Assembly: GCA_017552535.1 (NCBI GenBank)
Contig: JAFZPV010000018.1
Location: 1-54,323 of the forward strand
Direction: 5' to 3'
Source: Clostridia bacterium
GTDB lineage: Bacteria > Bacillota > Clostridia > Christensenellales > Aristaeellaceae
Length of the DNA: 54,323 nucleotides
The notes under the pieces are model-generated. The model was given only the letters and a program-made list of their open reading frames with translations, had not been told where the DNA came from and made no database searches. Each line of letters opens with the position of its first letter. The stretch's first letter is position 1. Both the position numbers and the translations under genes were made by a program. This document shows, piece by piece, positions 40,390 to 49,985 of the stretch.

Positions 40390-41355
40390 ATGACCCCTAA
40401 ACGCATCTGTATCCTGATCTGTGCACTGATCGCGGCGCTGGCGCTTTCCGGCTGCGGCGCAAAAAAAGACGAGGCCGCTGCAAACGGCGAAAGCAGGCCT
40501 GTGATCGTGTGCTCCCTCTTTCCCCAATACGATTTTGCCAGCAGCATCGCGGGGGAATACGCCAGCGTATCCCAGCTGCTGCCGCCCGGCGTTGACAGCC
40601 ACGACTACGAGCCCTCCGTAGGCGACATGGTGGCCTGCGACAAGGCGGACCTGTTCATCTATACCGACGACGAATTGGAGACCTGGGTCAAGGCCCTGAA
40701 GGGCGGGCTTACGCACGTAAGAACCGTGCGCTGCGCTGAGGGCATCGACCTGGAAGCGCTTCACGAAGAGTGGGAAGAAAAATACGAGACCGCCCACGAG
40801 CATGAAAGCGAAAGCAGCCACGCCCACAAATACGACGCACATATATGGCTGGACCCCGTGCTGGCAATAAAGATGTGCGAAAACATCCGGGACGCCCTGA
40901 CCGAGCTGGACGGAGCGCACGCGGAGGCGTACCGGGAAAACTGCGCCTCCCTGGTGAAGGAGCTTGAAGACCTGGACGCGCGCTTCCGGGCGGCATTCGA
41001 GGCCCATCCGGACGCGGCGCTGTACTTCGGCGGCAAATTCGCATACAGTCATTTCATCCGCCGCTACGGCGCAAAATACTATACCGCCTACGACGACTGT
41101 TCCGACGAAGGCGAACCGAGCCTGGGACAGGTGGTGCTCATCAAAAAGCAGATGCGCGAGAACCACGCGAAATACATCTTTACGGACGAAATGTCTTCCG
41201 GGCTGGTGGCCCGTGAGATCGCCCGGGACGTGGGCGGGCAGACCCTGCTGTTCCATACCTGCCACAACCTGTCCGCGGACGAGCAGGGAAAGCGCTTTGT
41301 GGACGTGATGAACGAAAACCTGGACCATATCCTGACCGCCCTGAACGGAGAATAG
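40390..41355 (+). CDS. znuA: Zinc/manganese ABC transporter substrate-binding lipoprotein
   Basis: The 321-residue cluster A-I metal-binding protein has a lipobox LSGC with Cys22 as the lipid-anchored residue. VIVCSLFPQYDFASSIAGEY opens the mature protein, GVDSHDYEPS holds the first metal His, a charged His-rich loop HEHESESSHAHK follows, and DAHIWLDP supplies the second. The His-rich loop is typical of zinc rather than manganese binders. It precedes the ATPase gene by one base. Zinc specificity and the znu symbols are inferred from the loop and gene order. No Zur box was recognised upstream of the operon. Confidence 0.88.
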   Translation: MTPKRICILICALIAALALSGCGAKKDEAAANGESRPVIVCSLFPQYDFASSIAGEYASVSQLLPPGVDSHDYEPSVGDMVACDKADLFIYTDDELETWVKALKGGLTHVRTVRCAEGIDLEALHEEWEEKYETAHEHESESSHAHKYDAHIWLDPVLAIKMCENIRDALTELDGAHAEAYRENCASLVKELEDLDARFRAAFEAHPDAALYFGGKFAYSHFIRRYGAKYYTAYDDCSDEGEPSLGQVVLIKKQMRENHAKYIFTDEMSSGLVAREIARDVGGQTLLFHTCHNLSADEQGKRFVDVMNENLDHILTALNGE

Positions 41356-41356
41356 A

Positions 41357-42042
41357 ATGAACGCGGATATCCTGTTGAGCGTCAAAGACGTTTCCATGAA
41401 TTACGGCACAGGCCGGCAGGACGCCATCGAACACGTGAGCGTGGACGTGAGGCGCGCCGAGATCCTGGCCCTGGTAGGCTCCAACGGCTCTGGCAAAAGC
41501 ACCCTGATGAAGGGTATGCTCCGCCTGATGCCCTTCACCTGCGGCGAAATGGAGCGGAAGAAAGGCCTGCGCACAGGCTACATGGCCCAGATGCACACCG
41601 TGGTGAGGGACTTTCCCGCCACGGCCCGGGAAGTGGTGCTTTCCGGCACGCGGCAGGAAAGGTTCTCGCCCTTTTATACGAAAGCGCAGAAGCATAAAGC
41701 CGAAGAGGCCATGCGGCTCACCGACGTGACGGAGCTGGCGGACACCTACCTGGGCGCTCTGTCCGGCGGGCAGATGCAGAGGGTGCTCCTGGCTCGCTGC
41801 CTCGCGGGCGACCCGGAGCTGCTGATCCTGGACGAGCCCTGCTCGGCGCTGGACCCGGAGGCCACAGACGAGCTGCTCAGGACCTTCGTCTCCCTGCGGG
41901 ACGAAAAGCAGGTGTCCATCGTGATCTCCACCCACGACTGGGACTTCGTGCGCCATCACGCCGACCGGGTGCTGGTGCTGGACCATCATGTGGAATACCT
42001 GGGCGACATAAGCGGCTGGAACGGAAAGGAGGATGAGCATAC

Positions 42043-42055
<13 letters not shown>
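41357..42055 (+). CDS. znuC: Zinc/manganese ABC transporter ATP-binding protein
   Basis: The 232-residue ATPase of the metal importer: Walker A VGSNGSGKST, Q-loop GYMAQMH, signature LSGGQMQRVLLARCL, Walker B LLILDEPCSALDPEAT, switch His in VISTHDWDFVRHHADRV. It lies one base after znuA and overlaps the permease gene by 13 bases. Confidence 0.9.
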
Positions 42056-44020
<1,965 letters not shown>

Positions 44021-44022
44021 AA

Positions 44023-44344
44023 AGGGCTGTTGCACAGCCCTTCGCTGGAAATGAAATGGAATTTCATTTCCAGCGGTTTGGTTTTTGGAACATTCTGTCC
44101 GATTTATATCCGAAACGTCTGATGATATCCGACCTCAGCGGCAGGTTCACAGTTTTTTCTGAAATGCCTGCGGGCATTTCCGGGCGAAAAAACTGCAATG
44201 AAGCGATTATTTGCTCTCGGCGGGCAAGCGCGCCTTCGCAAAAATCGCTCCTCGGACCGGCAAAGCTGGCCCTGCGGATTGAAGCTGGAGGGGTAAACAC
44301 CTCCAAATCACCTGGCAGATTCTCCCGACTTTTGCAATAGCCCC
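44023..44344 (+). repeat. Structured repeat of about 322 bp, copy B (complete)
   Basis: The ends are AGGGCTGTTGCA (44023-44034) and TGCAATAGCCCC (44333-44344). The hairpins of copy A recur with paired changes: stem I AAGGGCTGT/ACAGCCCTT; stem II CGCTGGAAATGAAAT with loop GGA (44043-44075) where copy A has CGTTGG; stem III tip GAAATGCC-TGCG-GGCATTTC where copy A has GAAATTTC on both sides, although here the left arm lacks part of the outer GCCCGG segment. Hairpin V keeps TGGAGG/CCTCCA. It starts directly after tgt in the same sense. No gene is seen in it. Confidence 0.85.
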
Positions 44345-44361
44345 GTGAAAACCGCGCAGAA

Positions 44362-44408
44362 CAAGGCCCCCGGCACGGACAGCGGTCCGCGCCGGGGGCC
44401 TTGCTTTT
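44362..44408. terminator. Hairpin terminator between tgt/repeat B and the feo operon
   Basis: A perfect 13-bp stem (CAAGGCCCCCGGC with GCCGGGGGCCTTG) around a 16-nt loop that holds its own small GGAC/GTCC pairing. The plus strand continues CTTTTGG; the minus strand TTCTG. It may serve both converging units. Confidence 0.75.
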
Positions 44409-44443
44409 GGCAGAATAACAGACAGATATTCGGGAAGAAAGAA

Positions 44444-44830
44444 TTATCCGCGCTTTGTTTCCTGTACGGTCACGCTGTCCACCGTGTAGCCCGCCACGCT
44501 CACGACCTGGCGCAGAAAGTTCACCCTGGGCGGAGCCTTCGTGTATACTTCGGCGCGCGCCTGGTTCAGGTCCACGCGGGCCAGAGTGTCCGTCAGGGCG
44601 TTCAGGGCGTTTTCCACACGGCGGGCGCAGTTCTGGTAGGTCATGCCGCTGACGGCCAGAACGGTCTTATATGGGTAATTGCGCAAGTCGGGATCGGCGG
44701 GCGCGAGCTTTGTAACGCGCCGGACCTTGTCGCCGCAGCAGGACGAGCCTTTGCGGGCGCGCCGTACGGTGCTTGCCACAGCGGCGCCTGCCAGCAGGGC
44801 GATGAGAACGACGGCATACACGGTGTTCAC
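44444..44830 (-). CDS. Small membrane-anchored HMA-like protein of the feo operon
   Basis: The 128-residue protein has an N-terminal membrane segment (VYAVVLIALLAGAAVAS), a short Cys pair (SSCCGDK) and a heavy-metal-associated-like domain from about residue 57: VLAVSGMTYQNCARRVENAL, LARVDLNQARAEVY. The usual metal-binding CxxC of GMTCxxC is Tyr-x-x-Cys here, so canonical two-Cys metal binding is lost. It starts with GTG, overlapping the stop of the 49-residue gene (GTGA), with GGAGGAAAA upstream. As third gene of the ferrous-iron operon it may assist iron handling; the role is inferred from context alone. Confidence 0.8.
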   Translation of the reverse strand: MNTVYAVVLIALLAGAAVASTVRRARKGSSCCGDKVRRVTKLAPADPDLRNYPYKTVLAVSGMTYQNCARRVENALNALTDTLARVDLNQARAEVYTKAPPRVNFLRQVVSVAGYTVDSVTVQETKRG

Positions 44831-44976
44831 CGGTATTTTCCTCCTTCGTTGCAGCGGTGCGGGCAGCCCTGGCAGCAGCCCCCGCAGCCGCTGCGCGCGG
44901 CTTTGCGCCTGAGCCGTACGGCGGCGCACAGCATGGCGGCCACCAGCAGTAGAAGGGCGAAATCGATCAGTTTCAT
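44827..44976 (-). CDS. FeoB-associated Cys-rich membrane peptide
   Basis: A 49-residue peptide: one membrane segment (FALLLLVAAMLCAAV), a basic stretch (RLRRKAAR) and a Cys cluster SGCGGCCQGCPHRCNEGG. It matches the layout of the small Cys-rich proteins often encoded after feoB in Firmicutes, thought to take part in ferrous iron uptake. It begins nine bases after the feoB stop behind CAAGGAT and overlaps the next gene by four bases. Confidence 0.85.
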   Translation of the reverse strand: MKLIDFALLLLVAAMLCAAVRLRRKAARSGCGGCCQGCPHRCNEGGKYR

Positions 44977-44985
44977 ATCCTTGCC

Positions 44986-47322
44986 TCAGAAGATCAGTCC
45001 GATCAGGCGCACGATCAGCGCCGCCGCATAGGCGAACAGGCACTGGAACAGCACCACATACAGCGCCCACTTATGTCCAAGCTCCCGGCGGATGGATGAT
45101 ATGGCCGCCACGCAGGGGGTGTACAGCAGGCTGAATACCAGAAGCGAAGACGCGGCGAGGGTGCCGATCACCTCTTTCACGCCGCCTGCAAACAGGATCT
45201 CCATCACCGACACCATGCTCTCCTTGGCCATAAAACCGCTCACCAGCGAGGTGACGATGCGCCAGTCTCCCAGGCCCAGGGGCCTGAACAGGGGTGCGAT
45301 AAAGCCGGAGACCGCCGCCAGCATGCTGGTGTGGGAATCCTCCACAAAATTGAAGTGGAAGTCGAAGCTCTTCAAAAACCACACGGCCACTGTGGCGATC
45401 AGGATCACGGAAAAGGCTTTCTGCAGAAAGTCCTTGGACTTTTCCCACAGCAGCTGCAGCACGTTCCTGAGCCTGGGCAGGCGGTAGTTGGGCAGCTCCA
45501 TCACGAAGGGCACCGCTTCGCCCTTGAACAGCGTCTTTTTGTACATAAGCGCCGTCAGTACGCCGGAGAGGATGCCCAGCACGTACAGCCCGATCATGAT
45601 CAGGCCGCCCCTGCCCGGAAAGAACACGCTCACAAAAAAGCCGTAGATGGGCAGCTTCGCCGTGCAGCTCATGAAGGGCGTCAGCAGGATGGTCATCTTC
45701 CGGTCGCGGGCGCTGGGCAGCGTGCGCGTGGCCATCACGGCGGGCACCGTGCAGCCAAAGCCGATCAGCATGGGCACGATGCTGCGGCCCGACAGGCCCA
45801 GGCGCCTGAGCAGCTTGTCCATCACGAAGGCCACGCGGGCGATATAGCCGCTGTCCTCCATCAGGGATATGAAGAAGAACATGGTCACGATGATGGGCAG
45901 AAAGCTCAGCACGCTGCCCACGCCCTCGAATATGCCCCCGATCACCAGGGAATGCACCACTTTGTTCACGCCGGCGCTTTCCAGAAGGCCGTCCGCCCAT
46001 AGCGTGAGGGCTTCGATGCCCGAGGCGAGAATGTCCTGCAAAAACGCCCCGATCACGTTGAAGGTGAGATAAAAGACCAGTCCCATGATGGCGATGAACA
46101 GCGGGATCGCCGTCCATTTGCCCGTGAGGAAGCGGTCCGCCTTCTGGCTGCGCAGGTGCTCCCGGCTCTGGCCGGGCTTTTTGACCGAACGGGCGCATAC
46201 CCGGCGGATAAAACGGAAGCGCATATCCGCAATGGCGGCGCTGCGGTCGAGGCCGCGCTCCTTTTCCATCTGCAGGGTGATGTGCTCCAGCATCTCCTTT
46301 TCGTTGTCGTCCAGGCCCAGCTGGTCCAGGATCAGCTGGTCGCCCTCGATCAGTTTGGAGGCGGCGAAGCGGGCGGGCAGGCCGGCGGCCTGGGCGTGGT
46401 CCTCGATCAGGTGGATCACGGCGTGCAGGCCGCGGTGCACCGCGCCGCCCTCGTCCCCGGGGGCGCACAGGTCCTGCTTCAAGGGCTTTTCCTGATATTC
46501 CGCGATGTGCACGGCGTGTTTGACCAGCTCGTCGATGCCCTGGTTCCTGGCGGCGGAGATCGGCACCACGGGCACGCCAAGCATGCGCTCCATGGCGTTC
46601 ACGTCCACGCTGCCGCCGTTGGAGGTCACCTCGTCCATCATGTTGAGGGCTACCACCACGGGCGTGTCCGTTTCCAGCAGCTGCATGGTGAGGTAAAGGT
46701 TGCGCTCGATGTTCGTGGCGTCCACGATGTCGATGATGGCTTTGGGCTTGTCCCGCAGCACGAAGTTGCGGCTCACCAGCTCCTCGCTGGAATAGGGAGA
46801 CATGGAATAGATGCCCGGCAGATCGGTGACGGAAGTATTGGGATAACCCCGGATCGGGCCGTCCTTGCGGTCCACCGTGACCCCGGGGAAATTGCCCACG
46901 TGCTGATGCGCGCCGGTCAGCTGGTTGAACAGGGTGGTCTTGCCGCTGTTCTGGTTTCCCACCAGCGCGAAAGAAAGGACCGTGCCCTCGGGCAGCTTTT
47001 CGCCCTCGCCCTTCTGGTGGAATTTGCCTTCCTCGCCCAGGCCGGGGTGGTCGTCTTCGCGGCTGGCCTCTTCGGGTTCTTCGCCTTTTTCCAGAGCATG
47101 GGCGTTTTCCATCTCGATGCGCGACGCGTCGTCCAGGCGCAGCGTGAGCTCGTAGCCGTGCAGCCTGAGCTCCACCGGATCGCCCATCGGGGCGTATTTC
47201 ACCACGGTGATCTCCGTGCCCGGAATGATGCCCATGTCCAGAAAGTGCTGCCTGAGCGCGCCTTCTCCGCCGACGCTCTTCACGACGGCGCTCTTTCCGA
47301 TGCCAAGATCCTTCAGGGTCAT
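44986..47322 (-). CDS. feoB: Ferrous iron transport protein, FeoA-FeoB fusion
   Basis: The 778-residue protein starts with an SH3-like FeoA domain (residues 1-72: MTLKDLGIGKSAVVKSV, MGIIPGTEITVVKYAPMGDP), then an acidic linker (about 75-112), the FeoB GTPase (G1 VGNQNSGKTT, G3 DLPGIYSM, G4 LNMMDE) and a membrane domain with two Gate motifs (FGCTVPAVMATRTL, TPFMSCTAKLPIY, YTPCVAAISSI). It imports Fe2+ driven by nucleotide hydrolysis. The frame opens at GTG 47346, but ATG 47322 has AGAAGGC upstream and gives the usual FeoA start. The promoter carries two matching operators (47353-47388), so iron repression is likely. Confidence 0.94.
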   Translation of the reverse strand: MTLKDLGIGKSAVVKSVGGEGALRQHFLDMGIIPGTEITVVKYAPMGDPVELRLHGYELTLRLDDASRIEMENAHALEKGEEPEEASREDDHPGLGEEGKFHQKGEGEKLPEGTVLSFALVGNQNSGKTTLFNQLTGAHQHVGNFPGVTVDRKDGPIRGYPNTSVTDLPGIYSMSPYSSEELVSRNFVLRDKPKAIIDIVDATNIERNLYLTMQLLETDTPVVVALNMMDEVTSNGGSVDVNAMERMLGVPVVPISAARNQGIDELVKHAVHIAEYQEKPLKQDLCAPGDEGGAVHRGLHAVIHLIEDHAQAAGLPARFAASKLIEGDQLILDQLGLDDNEKEMLEHITLQMEKERGLDRSAAIADMRFRFIRRVCARSVKKPGQSREHLRSQKADRFLTGKWTAIPLFIAIMGLVFYLTFNVIGAFLQDILASGIEALTLWADGLLESAGVNKVVHSLVIGGIFEGVGSVLSFLPIIVTMFFFISLMEDSGYIARVAFVMDKLLRRLGLSGRSIVPMLIGFGCTVPAVMATRTLPSARDRKMTILLTPFMSCTAKLPIYGFFVSVFFPGRGGLIMIGLYVLGILSGVLTALMYKKTLFKGEAVPFVMELPNYRLPRLRNVLQLLWEKSKDFLQKAFSVILIATVAVWFLKSFDFHFNFVEDSHTSMLAAVSGFIAPLFRPLGLGDWRIVTSLVSGFMAKESMVSVMEILFAGGVKEVIGTLAASSLLVFSLLYTPCVAAISSIRRELGHKWALYVVLFQCLFAYAAALIVRLIGLIF

Positions 47323-47352
47323 GAAAAAGCCTTCTTTCATTCGCACACGTTG

Positions 47353-47368
47353 GTTAGTGCCATCTAAC
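47353..47368 (-). promoter_or_regulatory. Operator 1 of the feo operon (GTTAG-N6-CTAAC)
   Basis: GTTAGTGCCATCTAAC is an inverted repeat with 5-bp arms, just downstream of the -10 box. It sits exactly 20 bp, two helical turns, from operator 2. The pattern suggests a DtxR/IdeR/MntR-like metalloregulator; no Fur box is seen. Confidence 0.65.
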
Positions 47369-47372
47369 TACG

Positions 47373-47388
47373 ATTAGCATATGCTAAC
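47373..47388 (-). promoter_or_regulatory. Operator 2 of the feo operon (overlaps -10)
   Basis: ATTAGCATATGCTAAC contains the perfect 14-bp palindrome TTAGCATATGCTAA and covers the -10 hexamer, so a bound repressor would block transcription. Confidence 0.7.
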
Positions 47389-47404
47389 TTATTGAAAAAG
47401 TCAA
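47376..47404 (-). promoter_or_regulatory. feo operon promoter
   Basis: On the minus strand, -35 TTGACT (47399-47404), 17-bp spacer, -10 TATGCT (47376-47381), embedded in operator 2. Confidence 0.7.
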
Positions 47405-47463
47405 CCCTCCGCCGGCCGGGCTTGAACATTTAACAACAGCGCCTGTTTTTTTCTTTGCGCATG

Positions 47464-47492
47464 TAGACCGGACGGGAAAAATGTGCTATACT
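47464..47492 (+). promoter_or_regulatory. Putative asnA promoter
   Basis: -10 TATACT (47487-47492) with a weak -35 TAGACC (47464-47469), 17-bp spacer, 28 bp before the asnA start. Confidence 0.5.
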
Positions 47493-47520
47493 TGCCAAAA
47501 CCAAAATGGGGGAATGTTTT

Positions 47521-48531
47521 ATGAAGAGCACCTACATACCCGAAGGATACAAAAGCCTTCTGTCCATCCAGGACACGGAAAAAGCCATAAAATATGTAAA
47601 AGACACCTTTGAGCACATCTTTGCGGACAGCATGGGCCTTCTGCGCATCAGCGCGCCCCTGTTCGTGAGCGCCGATTCCGGCCTGAACGACAACTTGAAC
47701 GGCGTAGAGCGCCCCGTTACCTTCGGCGTGAAGGAGATCGAAGGTTCCGAGATGGAGATCGTGCATTCCCTGGCCAAATGGAAGCGGCAGGCGCTCAGGG
47801 ACTACGGCTTCGGCATGCACGAGGGCCTGTATACCGACATGAACGCCATCCGCCGGGACGAAGAGATCGACAACCTGCACTCCGTCTACGTGGACCAGTG
47901 GGACTGGGAGAAGGTCATCTCCCGGGAGGACCGCACCAAGGACTACCTGCGCGGCACCGTGAAGGTGATCGTGCGGGCCCTGGCCGCCACGGAGCTGGCC
48001 GCCTGCGCCATGTTCCCGGTGCTCGCCCCTTCCATCCAGCCGGACGTGAGGTTCGTCACCTCCGAAGAGCTGGAAGAAAAATACCCCGATCTCACCCCCA
48101 AGCAGCGGGAAGACGCCGTGGCGCGCCTGTTCGGCACCGTGTTCATCGAAAACATCGGCGGAAGCCTCAAAAACGGCCTGCCCCACGACGGCAGGGCACC
48201 GGACTACGACGACTGGAGCCTGAACGGCGACATCATCGTGTGGAACGAGGTGCTGGGGCGTTCCTTCGAGATCTCCTCCATGGGCATCCGCGTGGACATC
48301 GAGGCCATGGAAAGGCAGCTGGAGCTCTCCGGCCACAACGAGCGCCGCAGCCTGCCCTTCCACAAGGCGCTTCTGGAGGGCAACATGCCCCTCACCATCG
48401 GCGGCGGCATCGGCCAGAGCCGCATTTGCATGCTCATCCTCAAAAAGTGCCACATCGGCGAGGTGCAGGTGAGCCGCTGGGACAAAGACACGATCGATAT
48501 CTGCCGCAAAAACGGCGTTGTGCTGCTGTAA
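47521..48531 (+). CDS. asnA: Aspartate--ammonia ligase (asparagine synthetase A)
   Basis: The 336-residue class II synthetase-like enzyme makes asparagine from aspartate, ammonia and ATP. Conserved blocks are RISAPLFVSADSGLNDNLNG, EIVHSLAKWKRQAL, YTDMNAIRRDEE, HSVYVDQWDWEK, SSMGIRVD and LPLT-like MPLTIGGGIGQSRICM. The length matches the family. ATG 47521 follows GGGGGAATG; the frame upstream lies in the promoter. A single gene, divergent from feoB. Confidence 0.96.
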   Translation: MKSTYIPEGYKSLLSIQDTEKAIKYVKDTFEHIFADSMGLLRISAPLFVSADSGLNDNLNGVERPVTFGVKEIEGSEMEIVHSLAKWKRQALRDYGFGMHEGLYTDMNAIRRDEEIDNLHSVYVDQWDWEKVISREDRTKDYLRGTVKVIVRALAATELAACAMFPVLAPSIQPDVRFVTSEELEEKYPDLTPKQREDAVARLFGTVFIENIGGSLKNGLPHDGRAPDYDDWSLNGDIIVWNEVLGRSFEISSMGIRVDIEAMERQLELSGHNERRSLPFHKALLEGNMPLTIGGGIGQSRICMLILKKCHIGEVQVSRWDKDTIDICRKNGVVLL

Positions 48532-48573
48532 TGCCCGCCTTCCGGCAAACATGTTAAATATCCCGTCAGCGCT

Positions 48574-48602
48574 TGCGCACAGGTGCGTGTTGTTGTATAA
48601 TG
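48574..48602 (+). promoter_or_regulatory. rpsF-ssb-rpsR promoter
   Basis: -35 TTGCGC (48574-48579), 17-bp spacer, perfect -10 TATAAT (48597-48602). Confidence 0.75.
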
Positions 48603-48616
48603 ACAAATGCGCATCC

Positions 48617-48645
48617 TTGCCCTGATATAGACCGTGTCAGGGCCG
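48617..48645 (+). promoter_or_regulatory. Candidate S6:S18 ribosomal protein leader hairpin
   Basis: CCCTGA and TCAGGG enclose ATAGACCGTG, with an inner GAC-CGT-GTC pairing, 15 bp before the ribosome binding site AAAGGAGG of rpsF. Leaders bound by the S6:S18 complex carry a hairpin with an unpaired CCG, and a CCG is present here. The fit is by eye and tentative. Confidence 0.35.
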
Positions 48646-48670
48646 TACAGTCCAAAAGGAGGTTAATGGA

Positions 48671-49126
48671 ATGAACAAATACGAAGTGATGTACGTAATC
48701 GACACCGCGCTGGAAGACCAGGCGCGCACCGACGTCATCAATCGCTTCTCCGGCATCGTCGAATCCAACGGCGGCAAGGTGGAGCGCGTGGATGAGTGGG
48801 GCAAGCGCCGTCTGGCCTACGCAATCAACTACAAGACCGAGGGCTACTATGTGCTGATGTACATGTCCGCTCCCTCCGATCTTCCCCGCGAGCTTGAACG
48901 TAATTTCAAGATCTCCGACGCGATCCTCCGTTACCTGGTGACGCGTCTCGAAGGCGAAATCCCCGCCAAGCGTGAGCCCGTGAAGGCTTATGTGGCCCGT
49001 GAGGATGCTCCCGCCGCCGAACCCGCCAAAGAAGAAGCTCCCGCCGCCGAGGCAGCTCCCGCTGAGGCCGAAGCTCCCGCCGCTGAGGAAGCCGATGCTG
49101 AGGCTCCCGAGACCGAAATCGAATAA
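48671..49126 (+). CDS. rpsF: 30S ribosomal protein S6
   Basis: The first 95 residues are typical S6 (MNKYEVMYVIDTALEDQART, WGKRRLAYAINYKTEGYYVL, LRYLVTRLEGE); S6 binds 16S rRNA in the platform together with S18. Residues about 96-151 are an Ala/Glu/Pro-rich low-complexity tail, probably disordered. The gene heads the classic rpsF-ssb-rpsR operon, behind AAAGGAGG. Confidence 0.97.
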   Translation: MNKYEVMYVIDTALEDQARTDVINRFSGIVESNGGKVERVDEWGKRRLAYAINYKTEGYYVLMYMSAPSDLPRELERNFKISDAILRYLVTRLEGEIPAKREPVKAYVAREDAPAAEPAKEEAPAAEAAPAEAEAPAAEEADAEAPETEIE

Positions 49127-49153
49127 CACGAGCATACCGAAGGCAGGCAGATT

Positions 49154-49588
49154 ATGAACAAAGTAATCCTGATCGGCAACCTCGCCCGCGATCCCGAAAT
49201 GCACACCACCCAGGGCGGCACCAACAAGTGCTCCTTCACCGTGGCCGTGCAGCGCCGCTTTGCCAACCAGCAGGGCGTGCGCGAAGCGGATTTCATCCCC
49301 GTTGTTGCATGGCGTCAGCTGGCTGACACCTGCGGCCGCTTCCTTACCAAGGGAAGAAAAGTGGCCGTGGTGGGCAGCCTCCAGGTCCGTTCCTATGATG
49401 CGCAGGACGGCAGCAGGCGCTTTGTGACCGAGGTCGTGGCAGACGAGGTGGAATTCCTTCCCTCTTCTTCCGGTGACGGCGCGCAGCGCCCCCATACGGA
49501 CGAAGCCGCGCCCGTGCGCGAGCAGGCTCCGGCGGGCTACCAGCCCAGCCAGATGGAAGAGGCCGAAGACGACGAGCTTCCGTTCTAA
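49154..49588 (+). CDS. ssb: Single-stranded DNA-binding protein
   Basis: The 144-residue SSB protects single-stranded DNA and recruits repair and replication enzymes. The OB fold spans residues 1-105 (MNKVILIGNLARDPEMHTTQ, FIPVVAWRQLADTCGRFLTK, VVGSLQVRSY), followed by a Pro/Gln-rich linker and the partner-binding tip DDELPF. RecQ, a known partner of this tip, is encoded 400 bp downstream. Confidence 0.97.
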   Translation: MNKVILIGNLARDPEMHTTQGGTNKCSFTVAVQRRFANQQGVREADFIPVVAWRQLADTCGRFLTKGRKVAVVGSLQVRSYDAQDGSRRFVTEVVADEVEFLPSSSGDGAQRPHTDEAAPVREQAPAGYQPSQMEEAEDDELPF

Positions 49589-49623
49589 CGCGCTTTCGGC
49601 AACAGACGTAAGGAGGATTAAAC

Positions 49624-49881
49624 ATGTCTGAAGACAGAAACGATCGTACCGTGCGCCGTCCCCGCGGCCACAAGCCCCGCAGGAAGGTCTGCATGTTTTG
49701 CGTGGATAAGATCCAGCACATCGATTATAAGGATATCGGCCGGCTCCGCAAATTCACCTCTGAGCGCGGCAAGATCCTGCCTCGCCGCATGACGGGCGTT
49801 TGCGCCAAGCATCAGCGCCAGCTCTCCACCGCCATCAAGCGCGCCAGAGCCATCGCTCTTCTGCCCTACAGCGCGGACTGA
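49624..49881 (+). CDS. rpsR: 30S ribosomal protein S18
   Basis: The 85-residue S18 has a basic N-terminus, [20 protein letters not shown] and [24 protein letters not shown] and CAKH together suggest the zinc-binding form of S18. An AAGGAGG site precedes it. The operon ends at a strong terminator 14 bp after the stop. Confidence 0.97.
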   Translation: MSEDRNDRTVRRPRGHKPRRKVCMFCVDKIQHIDYKDIGRLRKFTSERGKILPRRMTGVCAKHQRQLSTAIKRARAIALLPYSAD

Positions 49882-49894
49882 GGATCAAGATTAC

Positions 49895-49930
49895 AATGGA
49901 GGGGGAAGCAATTCCCTCTCCATTTGTTTT
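49895..49930 (+). terminator. Terminator of the rpsF-ssb-rpsR operon
   Basis: A 13-bp stem with one G-T pair (AATGGAGGGGGAA with TTCCCTCTCCATT), a GCAA tetraloop, then TGTTTTG. Confidence 0.88.
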
Positions 49931-49985
49931 GTACCGGCTGAAAGCAAACAGACCGCGCTGCCTGAGCCGGCACGGGGGAGAAAGA

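Noticed and set aside
44023-44344. Repeat copies as remnants of a full insertion sequence
   Set aside because: All full copies have the same length of about 322 bp and no transposase fragment, so they look like a non-autonomous family rather than decayed insertion sequences.
49800-49985. N-terminal extension of the RecQ fusion from ATG at 49800
   Set aside because: It runs through the end of rpsR and the strong terminator at 49895; the ATG at 49986 has a good ribosome binding site.
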